This document shows positions 21,751 through 33,615 of a stretch of 64,000 nt of DNA, one piece after another (the stretch's first letter is position 1; each line of letters starts with the position of its first letter). The stretch covers positions 1-64,000 of the forward strand of contig JAEUWP010000535.1 of the NCBI GenBank assembly GCA_018524725.1. Reading direction: 5' to 3'. The notes beneath the pieces are model-generated. The model was not told the DNA's origin and did no database searches. It was given only the letters and a program-made list of their open reading frames with translations. Position numbers and translations under genes: made by a program. The stretch comes from Podaxis mareebaensis (Eukaryota; Basidiomycota; Agaricomycetes; Agaricales; Agaricaceae).

Positions 21751-24637
21751 GGTTAGGTTGGTTGTTACAGCTGAGGCGCTTGCAGCTTGTTAGGTGGTGT
21801 CACTGATGTGGCAGCGCGGTAGTAGTTCATGCAGGTATTAATATTAAAAGGTCTTCTGACGGAATTTTTAGTGAGTCGCTCAGCGACTTCATCAAGTTGG
21901 AGTTGGACATACGCGGAATATTAAAATTTGTAAGTAAGGCTGGTGTCGATACGGCTGTGAGAGTAGCCCTTCCTGGAAGAGTAAGCCGAAGCTGGCGAGT
22001 GACAAGACACGTAGGTTATTAGTCGATTGGCAGTCGGCCAGACGCTGTCGCTGAGGCCGCTGGTGGTATGAGAGTACAAGGGGTATGAAAAAAAGCGGAG
22101 AGGGAAGGAAGGGGGGCAAAGCACGAGGAGCTGGTAGGTTCTAGTTTAAGGGTCAGAATGTCTTCTCATGCAGGGTCGCTTCGGATTCCGTACCCCATAT
22201 CGTCCGCTATCCACACACTCCCACACAACTTCGAGCATGTTTAAGCCCCGCCCAACTGGTCTCGTCGTGAAAACACGAGGCTACGGAGATGAAACTGCAC
22301 TAATAAGTCGATCTGGGACTTTGGTATCGGGTCACTTATTTTTGGGACCTTCGGTTCAATCAAGGATCCACATCAGGGTCTACTGACTCGCCAGAAAGAG
22401 CTTCTGTCCAACCTCCACCGGTCTTTTTCGCTTGAAGCACAGAGGCCCTAAGAAATGGTATAAGTCAGGTCCTCCCTCGGGTATGTTGCTCCGTATGACA
22501 CAGTTACTGCAACACAGAGACTCGAGAGCACGTCCTGCGCTGTCACATGACGCTCAGTCCTAATTGAGCACCAACTCCGGCTTACGTTAAGGGACAAATG
22601 TCTGTCCCGACACTTCCACGACAGTCGACGCCTGTTGATTGACCAATCTTTGGCTTCGAAACGCGATCATGATGTTCTCTTTTCCTCGAGGAAGAAGAGA
22701 CTTAGGTGAATCCAGGGCAACGGTATATAACGATTCGTCAATTTCAAACGGATAGGCGGACACGATTTACGAAAACAAATGTGATGCAGCCACCTCACAC
22801 GAATACTAAAACCTCACGTGCAATATGCAGGGGTCAATCCTGGTCAATCTGGCCAGCCAAATAATCTCTTCACTTTGCTGAGGATCTTCGAGTCTCTGTC
22901 CTTCGCCTGCCAAGGTCTTCTGTGAGCCCAATGATGGTAAACAAGCAAATATCCCCCCACATGCTCCTGCATTTCACTTCCCATATGAGGTTAGGTCGGT
23001 CCTGCTCGGTAGAGTGGACAAGGAAAGGTTGCTTCTTCCGACGTGCTGACAGCTGCTTATAAGAAATTGGCAGCATATACTGAATTTCCGCTACTCAAAA
23101 CTCGGACCCCCCAGTGACAAAGTTGAAGAGATGATTTGAGCTTGCGGGTATGCCCGATTTCCGGTTCCGCACTCTCCAACATGTCTGGAGATGCCCACAC
23201 AATTCTATAAGGCAAATGGCACGCACTACAGCCCTCTACCTGTCGACAAGGTGCCGTTAAACAACCAATGTCAAAGAAAGAACAAGGAGAGGAACAATCT
23301 GCGCCAAGGCCAATCGATGCAGACCCATCTACTGCCTAGGACCTAACGCTTTTTCTCGTCTATACCTCACGCTCGTGGCCTTATCATACGAGGAGCCCTA
23401 TGATGTAACACCTCAACTCCTGCCGCAACGACTATCAGGCACCTTCACATTTAGATCCGGAACCAGGAGTACCGGCAGGCACATCCAGCTGAGGAGTACG
23501 GTAACCTAACTCAAGTTTATATCCTTAGACCATACAACTTTCGATGGAGCCTTGCAACTACGTCGCCCGCGATGCAGAGCAGATTCACCGTGTCTCGGCA
23601 CCTGCTTCCTTATTGCCATAGAGAGAACACAATTACCTATGCAAATCCCATTCCGACACGTGCCCAAAATTCAAATTCAAGGGCATAATAATCAACGATC
23701 TGACTCTTCAATTTGCCAAATACAATAACCCAGTACAAAAAAGACCCTCATGTATGGCAATCAGTGACAGCGGTTTTCATCTCTATCCGCTTGCGAAGCT
23801 CGCGGGACTCCTAGGCTGTCTTTCATTCTGGCGCTCTTCTCTCCTCTCATCCTCCCGATTTTGACGGACGGACAGGGTGCATGATCGCAAGCGATTTCCT
23901 CTCCACTTGCTGAATGTGTTCGATGAACTGAGCGCCTTCCATGTTCTACCGATCCGGGACATTAACCAAACACTCGTATTTTGTGAAATTGCCCACAGTT
24001 TAGAAGGACCCTCGCCGGTCTATTTGAAGGCCAGAATACCGGATCCCGGCCCCCTTTACACATTGACAGCCGCGAATCCAGCAGATTGGCTTCCACACCT
24101 ATTATATCCAAAGCTCACATCGACGCATATCTCAACAAAGATATACCCACAGAACAAGCGGAGATACCATTCTTGTTCCTACTTTCATGATCAGCGCGAA
24201 CTCTGGCCATGGTTTTGGGTTTTACCAGCATTGCAGGATACTATACTTGGATGATTGTGAACCACGGACTGGTAACACAATATACACAGCAACGGTGGTG
24301 AAGACGATATGCTTCATTGGGTCCGGCATTCAAAGGTTCGCGGTTATACGCCTAAAAGTTTGATTTCAGCTTTCAGCGCTTCAGCGTTCGGCTTCAAGAC
24401 CTCAAGTCCGGGGTTCTGCTCTGCCAAAAATAGAACTCATGCCATCCTTCAGAATTAAAGCGAGTGTACTCAAGATAATTGCATTGCACATCTCACATGA
24501 CTAGTACAGAACGGAGACCTAAGATAATATCCAAGAAGATATATCATTCTTTCGTGCTCTATCCTGGTCGTCCTTTCAAATATCCTATCCATAACCGCAG
24601 TTCAGATATCCATCGCTCAGTGGACCCCATTCAATGC
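21751..24637. other. 2.9-kb intergenic region
   Basis: It holds the promoter of the 973-aa gene (near 21750) and the 3' flank of the velvet gene. I found no splice-consistent gene on either strand, no repeat and no tRNA-like element. An apparent plus-strand ORF at 24479-24844 is partly antisense to the velvet gene end. Confidence 0.5.
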
Positions 24638-26995
24638 TCAATCCTGCGGCCGATGAACTCCACCTATCCCATGCTCAAAGACGAACGGGGACCCCACCCC
24701 CTGTGCCTTCGTAGCAGATCCAACAGAACGTCCAGACGTACTCGACCCTCCATCCGAATCCCTCCTCCCTCCTCCCACATGTCTCCAATACCCCACGATT
24801 TGGCTAGATCCTTGCGGACTGAACATGTTCACGCCCATAGTTGAAGACCGCATGTTTGAATGCGCATATGTGGTATGCATCTGGGGCTGGATCGTGTAGC
24901 TCATCTGCCCAGAATCATCAATATGAGCGTGGGTATGGGGGAGAGTAGGGTTCGACGGATCAAAACCACCCTGGGCCTGTGTCGTCGAGTACGTAAAAGT
25001 GTGGTAGGCCGGTAAGCCCGAGGTCGACGCCGACGGTGGTGGTCGAAGCTGATTACGCAGTTTGCCCTCATGGTCATAGACCGGTCCTGATGCTTCACTA
25101 AACTCCAACATCCCACCGCCTGCACTTGATCGCTCCTCTTCATTACACCCTTCGTCTTCATCGAAACTGGATCGCTGTTGCCGTTGTTTCCCGATCTGTC
25201 TTGAACTCGAAGTCGAACTCGAGGCCGAAGTTCGCCTTTGATGTGCTGGCTGCGTTGGAGATGACGATGGCGAACTTTGGAACTGCGATTGCGTCTGGTT
25301 TTGAGTTTGGGTTTGTGGTTTCGGTTTGATGGATGTGGCTTTGCGTTGACGCGGGGGCTGATGCTCCCTTGCAGTTCCAGGACCTTCACCTACATCCCCT
25401 GACGCATCATCCGAATTATATTCCTCCTCATCTTCCATCATCGACCTCCGTCTTCTCCTCCTTTCCGTCTCACGGATATTCAACCTCACACCCCATCTTG
25501 CCAAGTGCTATATGAAGAGTAAACATCAACCATACCGCTGGGTGTCAGAGGAGACGGACCTTGGTTAATTCTGTGGAAGCAGGCAATCCAGGAAACTCTT
25601 TCGTACTATAAATCCTGAAAGAGCCCTTGGCCCAGCATTCCGCTAGAATGCTTAACGTGGTATTACGGTCCTGTGGTTCAATCCTCGGGTGCGATTCATG
25701 TGGAGCAAATTGGGCTTGGAAATCTGGTAAGGTTTCTTCATGGTCTTGAACACGCCGACGTGGCTGTTGAGGAAGGGACGCAGGAGCAGTATAACCTTGA
25801 GATGGGTCTGGGTATGGATTCGTTGGCTGTGATTGAAACTGAGAATATGTTTGCGGTTGAGTGTGTACGTGTGGTTGAGGCGCCCGAGGAGCGGATGCGG
25901 ATGCGGACGAGGAAGGCATGGGTGATGTCGTGAGAGGCGCGGACCCAGATCCAAGTATAGGTGAAGAAGGCGCGGCATCCGAAAGAGTCGGCGAAATGGA
26001 TAGCGAGTTGGGCGTTGCAGGGTAAGTAGTTGGAGGGGGTGGGGATTGGGATACTGAACGCGGATCCGGGCTTTGTGAGAAAAGATCGAAAATGCGATAG
26101 CGGAGGGTGAAGGTCCCTTCCGTTTTAACCGCAAGATCCTCGTTGCAAAATCAACAATGGCTCAAGGGTTCACAAGAAAGGGACATACAGAGAACACGAA
26201 GACGATGCGTTTTTGGCCGGAGAGCTCAACGAGGACGGGCTGGACGAACGTCGCACCGACGAGGCTGTGCGTGCTTTTAGATGATTCAAGCAGTGCATAA
26301 ATTCCTTCGTAGTAATGAACTATGTCCGACGGTCCATATGATTGCGGACGGTAAGGAGGTGACGAAGTCAAGGAGGGTATGGAAGTCGGACCGGCTGGGT
26401 TAAAATGAACAAATCCGTCATTCGTTTGGATCGTCTTCGGGGTTCGAGGAGTTGTGGTTGTGCTGGATGGCGGTGAATCCTTCGAGGTCTTGGCAGGGAC
26501 GGGGAACAAGTCAACTGTACACAACAAACCGTGTGTCTGTACATCCCTGTACCGACATTCATTGAGTGCCACGTTCTCTACGATTCAAATGAAATACACA
26601 ATACTCGTAGTTAACCTCTTCCTCGTTCCCCGTTTCCGGTGAGTATCTGAAGATGCGCACAAGCACTACCGGGGGAGGATCTAGGGGTCTTCGGTCGACA
26701 CGGGCATACCTATAACGATGGGATAGAAGAAGAATAGAGATTTTAGAGAGAAAAAACAGGGGCGTGGCAAGAAAAAGGATTACTTGCGTCCGAGACTGGC
26801 TTTCTGAATCTCTTTCAACTCATAACGAATTATTTGACCAGCAAACTGTCCAGAAGAGAAATAGATGCGGCGGTTAATGAGGACAGGGTCTGCAGTGGTA
26901 CTGGAGGGACCTGGGTCGGGCGTAATTGGTGGTTGGTGAGGACCATGACTGCCAGTGACATTCTGTGGGTGATAGTACGTTGGTGCACACATCAT
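24638..26995 (-). CDS. Velvet-domain regulator (VelB-like), 707 aa
   Basis: Exons are 26995-26784, 26709-26605, 26546-26189, 26138-25560 and 25507-24638. Velvet hallmarks: GQIIRYEL near the start, YARVDRRPLDPPPVV, the HGLLCTVDLFPV strand, LVGATFVQPV, RIVFVFSDLAVKTEGTFTLRY, and the closing FRIYSTKEFPGLPAST...LARWGVRLNIRE. The domain is split by an insertion of about 145 disordered, Pro/Ser/Gln-rich residues between the TLRYRIFD strand and the FRIYSTKEF block; insertions at this place are known in VelB. A 290-residue tail follows with acidic and Gln/Ser-rich stretches. Velvet proteins dimerise and bind DNA to couple development, spore formation and secondary metabolism. An out-of-frame upstream ATG (27020) overlaps the start. 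Confidence 0.9.
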
Positions 26996-29900
26996 GGCTT
27001 GGAGAGAGGGGAATTGACATTCTCGAAAGTTGGAGGGTAGGAAGGCTTTATCAACCTCATTGGTAGATCCGCGACCGATATGGCTCGGCCCGCCCCACCT
27101 CCTGGCCCTTTGCACCGATCCGGGTCTACACCGACGATCACCCTCCGATCTGTATTGTTATTTAACCCGTATTTCATTCATGTCCTCGTATTACTTGGGC
27201 CTAGTAGATGGTTGGTCACAGGGCTCCACAATGGTCTGTTTTCATGGTTTTCTGTCGTGTGTGTGACCAGGAATTTTTCGAACTTACTCACACGCGGTTA
27301 ACGCCATCCCGAAGTCTATTTGACACCCGGCTTCGGGAATTGCCTTCCTGAGAAATCCTACATCAATTGTTGACGCCCACAAAGTATTACAAATTCAACT
27401 CCGCGATGACATATCATGGTATGCTAGCGTTGGCCAATGTCTTCAAAACTTGTCTATCTTGTCGGCAGAAAAATTGTACAGCAGATTCGGCTTGAAACGC
27501 TTTGGGCCATCTGAACCCTTGTTATTCTGGACCCCTGAGCCTCCAGGAATTCATCTGCATAGGCACCCATCCGCTGCTCGGGGTACTTCAACCTCGACTA
27601 GCCGTTTCACATTCCAACTCCCCCCTCATCTAACATCAAGAGAAACCCAATTTCCGAAACTATCTCTGTGCTCAATCGGCAGGTCTGAGATCCGCTCGGG
27701 CCGAGATCATCAGCCAACACCGAGATGTGACTTTTCAGGGTATCGCAGATTGTCGCCTGCCTGTTAATCCGCCGAAGGGGTCATGCATTACACCGTGCAC
27801 CATTAGTGGCACTGGTGACGAATGAAATGTCAAAAGTATCATACATATCACGAGTAATCTGCAGAATCATCACATGCGGAGTCTTCACGGGAGAAACGTG
27901 GTCGTTCTTCTTACGTGGAACCTCAGGAACTTTCTCGTCCCTTTGGATGGAGTGGGCAGTTAGCAGCTGTGGTCTGACGCTGGCGTCTAAGAATATCACG
28001 ATTGCATTGTTTCGGGTATTTCCCTTCATAATCCTTTTCGCTCATGCACACCGATTACCGTGTTGTAGCCGCATTTATTCTTCCGTTCGGGTCGTGCATT
28101 TCCTTGCGTGGAACTGCGGCTCACTGCCACTCCTTCCACTCCTGCTCACATCCTGTATCTCCCATTATCGGTTTGGGAAATGCAGTGTCGGCGTTGGTGC
28201 CCCTTCATTTTTTGTAGCAAGGGAAAGATGATGAATAATATTGATGAACCCCGAGCGTCCCAGGCCCAAGGAAAACACCAATCGGACGGAGTGTTTAATG
28301 ACGTGTCGAGAAGAGATAGACACAGGGTAGCTAAATTTGAGAGATATTTTCCCTCGGTTGATTGAATTGAATTGACGTAGCGTGGGGTTGACGAGTTGGG
28401 AAGTGTAGTTGATAACCTAGATAAGAAAACCTGGTAGGTTTTTGCGAGCTGCCCGGTTCCACGATTTTATTTCACCTCGAGCTATCCCTGATCGAAATCG
28501 ATACACGCATAGAGTGCGAGTGCGGGCACGTCATCAAGCAACTGCTTCGACGGAAGGTTAACGCCAGACGCAAAGGTTTGCTTCAGATGATCTACTGTGT
28601 CCTTTGTATAACCCCACTCCAATGACAGAACCCACTCTTGAAACACTCACACCTCTTTCGCTGTGACACTGTTCCTTCTCTCCCTTCTCCGTCAAAGAAG
28701 CCAGAACGAAACCTCGGAGAACAGACGTCATAGCCTTATAAGAACATCTTACTCAAGGCACCTCTTACTCTAATTCGCCAAGAAGTCTAGCTAGTATTAG
28801 AACCACGAGAATGCCACGGTCCGCCGTTGAAGCCGTAACTCCAGAGATCAGCCACAACACTCAACAACATGCCTTTCGAACTACCCAAACTCCGACCATC
28901 GTCTTTCATCTCCAATGATCCACCCGGAGACATTTAATCAAACGCCGAATCATCCTCCACGATCAGTAATGAAAGCCTTACAGGCTTAGGAGCAAAAGGC
29001 AAGGACTCGGACATCCAAGGAGATCTAATTGACTTCCCTCAGATCGAATACGATGCACACCACCCTTCATACAATTGGGCATCAAAGTTTCTGTCGGGTT
29101 CCATCCTGAACGCACATAGCTGCGGACTGTGATCGTGGCCATCATGAATTGCGGGTCATATGTACAACACTCGGATGCCAGATGACCCTGGCCCTAGAAT
29201 GATGTCACTGATTTCTGGTTCAAGGCATGCAAGCCAAAACAGGTTCATCGGTTTGTCCTGAGAACGGCGAGGAAAATGCATCCGTCATCAACCGGTACAT
29301 CCATTATTAACCAGACCGGTGACTTTCAGGTTCTGTTCTTGGGATTAGTCGATGGAGATAGAGGGACGGGTCATATCCGGTTAAGAATTAGATGCTAGTC
29401 CTCATGGACTTTCGGGAGTCCTTGAGGACTATAGCTTTGCGGAGATAAAAGAATGGGGCAAGTCATGAACTCGTGTCGGGTTCACCGCGATTTCATTTCA
29501 GACGTCGACTGCTAAGTGTCAGCTGGCAGCTGTTAAGGTGGATATAACAATACCTTTCACTTTGCCATCGTATCGTTTACTTATCGTCTCAACAGAAACG
29601 GAACCGAAAAACGATCCACATGCTTAGCTTTTTCATTAGCCAAGTACAACCGATCAAAAATTGGTTTTAGAGTTATCCTAAGTCTATTCATGCATGTGTG
29701 ACGGTAAGTATGTCGATGAAGCGTTTACTCGTCCCGGCCCAACCCCTGTAATCCAAGAGCGAAGGCAAGAAACTAGAGCATGGCAATCGAGCCCACTATT
29801 CCCGAAAAGGTTTCTAAGGTTTCTTTCCTTGTGATCTCAGGTAAGTTTTACTGATGGTCTAATGCTGAAAAAGGTTCACATTGCACCCGTAATTCCCATG

Positions 29901-30406
29901 ATGCGTCGTAGTCGGAGGAAATATTTGGGGGTTCCAGGATGCAACTCCCCTACCTCAACTCCAAAGTCAAGTTTCTAGGCAAGGTTGTGTGCACCTGAAT
30001 CCCTCGTAAGCTTCTTTTAATCAATACTGAGACATGAAGTCGTGTTCTGTCAGCCTGCTGGTCGAGGGCTTGCTTGTGACCTTCATAGAAGAGGTGGGAC
30101 TATCCGGTGGGTCCCTCCGCAGTTTACCAGTACTTGAAGACGGAAACCCGTGTTCCTGTCGGTGTGCCGGTGAGAACTTGGAAGCTCCGAAGGTCATTTT
30201 TGAGTAAAAAGTTAAGTTCAACAACACGACCGAAAACGTCTCAAGTTCACAAGCAATCTATCAAACAGTCCAGCAGTCCAATCTCCATTCACTCCCATTC
30301 TCCACCCCATCTTCTCCACCTTCCATCGAACACCCTCCATAAATATCACTCCTGCCTCCTGGACATTCACGTGTTCCCACCCATACCGACACCTCCATCA
30401 GTCCAT
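26996..30406. other. 3.4-kb intergenic region with an ORF remnant
   Basis: It contains the velvet promoter and the 3' flank of the superoxide dismutase gene. Two small coding-like stretches exist but are not called as genes: an 82-aa minus-strand ATG ORF (28029-27781), and a plus-strand frame from ATG 28869 that is coding-like to about 29132 but carries an in-frame TAA after 22 codons. No mobile element or RNA gene was recognised. Confidence 0.45.
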
Positions 30407-31450
30407 TTACTTCCGGAGAGCATCAAGCAGCCTCTTCTCAGCCTCCTTAAAGTTGATCACGTTCCAGATTGCGCTGAGGTACTGTTATGTTCGATGGTTG
30501 ATGGCAGAAGATGTTCCGGATGACGCAACGTGGTGTGGTGAGTAATGGGGGTAGGGGAAGAAATAGGTTGTTAACTTACGTCTGCTTTGACGTTCTTGTA
30601 TTGGAGGTAGAATGCCTATCGTTGATAGGTGTTGATTAGGCGCAATGTATTGTATGAAAGAGTGAAGGACGTACATGTTCCCAGATATCGACACCAAGGA
30701 TGGGAACGTGGGTGATTAGGGGGTCTTGGTTCGGTGTGGTGACGATTTCGAGTTGTTGGGTGGTTGGGTTCAAGCCCTGTTTCATGCATCTTTTGTAAGA
30801 CAATGTTGTCCTGGTCTTTAGGTCAGAGACAGGCTTACGAGCCAGCCCCAACCACTACCCTGGATGGCAGCAGTAGTCGAGTTGAACTTGGACTTGAACG
30901 TTTCGAGGGAACCGAATGCCTTGATGATTTCGTCTTTGAGGACACCATCCGGGAGTTTACCGCCATCTTCCTTCTCGGGAGAAAGGTTTTTCCAGAACAG
31001 GGAGTGGTTAATGTGACCTATTCATAATATTGTAGGGGTCAAGAACGTCAACACGAGTTGAGTTTAAGGTGGGTAGAAAGTGAGCGAGTGTGTGATATCT
31101 GAGCGCTATGTGTGAACATACCTCCACCGTTGAACTTTAAGGCGCTCTGCAGAGCAATTTTCTCCTTGGTATTGTCGGTTTTTGCGTAAGCCTCTTCGGC
31201 GGCATTAAGGCCATTCACATAGGTCTGGTGATGCTTTTGGTGATGAAGTTTCATGATTTCTGCCGAGATGTAGGGTTCCAAAGCCTGGCAAGGGTTAAAC
31301 TTCACTTTCCAGAAGCATAGGAAGAGAATTTCTTACATCGTAGGCATAGGGGAGAGGGGGAAGCGTGTGCAACGCGGCGGCGCGTGCAACAAGGCTGCGA
31401 GTAAAGGTAGTGCTTGCGGGGCGGAGAGCAGTTCGTGCGAGAGAAAACAT
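30407..31450 (-). CDS. SOD2: Mitochondrial Mn superoxide dismutase, 222 aa
   Basis: Six exons: 31450-31337, 31284-31122, 31017-30839, 30776-30675, 30615-30580 and 30481-30407. The enzyme converts superoxide to O2 and H2O2. Residues 1-27 are rich in Ala, Arg, Ser and Thr without acids, a typical mitochondrial targeting peptide, followed by the mature start [15 protein letters not shown]. The metal ligands are all present: His52 (in LHHQKHH), His97 (HINHSLFW), and Asp182 and His186 in the DIWEH signature. The GSGWGWL block fits the Mn/Fe superoxide dismutase family. Length is normal and the gene looks intact. It ends in [17 protein letters not shown] and a short tail. Confidence 0.97.
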
Positions 31451-33615
31451 GATAGTTTTAAAGACTAGTGGAAATGGATGTAAAGAAGACTTTGTGAGTT
31501 TCTGATATTGGGAGGTTGATATATGTAGGCGCACATACCGACGGGTGTTTGGAATCACGAAGAAACCCGAACATTCGTCATTGGTGCTGTAATTGGATGG
31601 CGTTTGTTTGCCAGTGCTTGGCTAGGACTTTAGATCCCGTCAACTCGTCCATATTTGCTACGGTTTGGCGCGAGATACGGGTGATTGACCATCACTTGAC
31701 ACAGTAGAATGTCTCATTTTTTTTTCCTGACCACAGTTCGACATCAATACTCTTAAAAATTACAATTCGACACGAATTGCATTCTGCGCGTTAATATGTA
31801 TGTACACTGGAGAATCCCTGTTAGAGCAAATTACTATACCGCTTCCGCATCCCGAGGTGGCAAGAGTTGGTTCACCATCACTTGACACAGTGTGACAATC
31901 CTCCCATAATTCCTGTTTGTGCGACTCCCTCTCCATCCAGGAACGAGGATTATGAGAGTCCTGAAAAGCTGAGAACACCCAGAATATGTTTAAGACACCT
32001 TACTATGGTGTACATAGTAGGGACAGGGACAGTCGGACATTGTTGAGAGGCATAAGTTTGAACAAGCTACTGAATTGCCCTCCTTCATGGAGGTAGAGTA
32101 TTGTCTGTCCTCCCATTAAACAAGTCATCACCTATATGTTGTCTTTTACAACTGATTGGCCATATGTTTGGATTTGGGAGAGCTGGGACAATGATTTATT
32201 GGATCTCCCCTCCACTGGTACATATCCTCAGGTGGATGTCACTGCCCTGTCATAGTCCTGTCCTTATACTCTGGGATTTCTGTCTAGAAACCCAGGTTAC
32301 ACAGTATTAAAACAAATAGTGCATATTTGGTACCCGAGGCCGAACATTCTAAAAAGTGACATGATCAAAAGTCAACCACCCTCATTTCCAGAAGATTCTC
32401 TGATTGATTGCCTCGTTAAGACCCCATTTTTCATCTAAACTATGAAATATTTGACAGTGAATAAGATAAATACTGTAACTAATTTTGAGGAATTTTCTGG
32501 AGTTTTTGGTCCAGAGGGACGGGCTAAAGGTCCAGATGCGTCGAGTGACGATCGATCACTATATTGGTAGGGGTTTTGTAATTCTCCTGGGCACCAAACG
32601 CATAGAACGCCTCGAACTTTCGATCCGTAACGGTACGATACAAAATGGGTTGGAAGCGTCGATCCATAGAGCTTCACGCAGTTGCGGACGTGCGTGGCAC
32701 ATGATTTCGAAAGCATATGCGCGATGTTCCCTGCAAGCAAAACCTAATTTGGCACTCTTCATGTTCTAATGATGATTCGACGTTCGTTCTACATCCATGG
32801 TTTTATCTTTTGGAGTCTTTTGGTCGACTCGAAAGTTAGGGGGAAATTTCAAGTAGGATTGCCCGTAGAATTGCAAAGCTGGTTTAAAAATAGATTGTCT
32901 CAATTAAGGACAATTATCGTATCGGCGATGGAGAGCCCCGGAGTTCTGCGACCGAATCAGGTTGTTTGTAGTTCATGTTCTCACAGTTTGAGTAATAATG
33001 GAGACCAGAGTTTGCCTTGGGCCCCAATGATGCGACGAGCCGAAAATTTTATGTGAATGGGCGAGGAACAAAAAAGCACGAGATGTCGATGCCGCCCACC
33101 CGGCCTGCTTGGCGGGCTTGGCACTTTCAAGAGACATAGCGGAAGCCACGCAAAACGGGGATAGAACATGTTGATACACGAGTGCACATCAACTTCTAAG
33201 CCTGCTGTGGCGAGTATGAAAACGGAGTGGGTAGGCTCTGCCCGGGCTCTCGTCAGAAGAACGACAGCGCTAAAATAAGGACATAGCATAGGGCTGCGGT
33301 GCGGTGGCAGACCGGCAAGCAAAAAGAAGGGCGAAAATTTTTGGGGATGGAAAGTAAAGGGACCAGCGACGACAACGGTGGTCGATGGGTTATTTGATGA
33401 TGGTTTTGGAATGATATCCATAGGAGATGGCAGACGGGGACTTGTAGCAACAGAGACAGCCTCAGACAGGGGGGGAGAACGGCGATGGCCGACCGGTGTG
33501 GGCAGTGCAGGGAGATGGGGCCAAATATGGGAGTAGTTCCCACGTTTCGTCATGGTTGGTTGGGACGACAGCCACCTGCTGCAGAAGCCTCTCATCTTCC
33601 CTTCATCCACCACCA
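31451..33615. other. 2.2-kb intergenic region between divergent genes
   Basis: This is shared upstream DNA of the superoxide dismutase gene (minus) and FKS1 (plus). ORFs on both strands are short, overlap each other and lack splice-consistent extension. I see no gene, repeat or RNA gene. The last few hundred bases before 33616 are the likely FKS1 promoter and leader. Confidence 0.5.

Noticed and set aside
26547..26604. Short intron ending at the first AG in the velvet gene
   Set aside because: Early acceptors break the frame; the acceptor TACAG before GGATGTACAG restores the velvet strand HGLLCTVDLFPV in phase.
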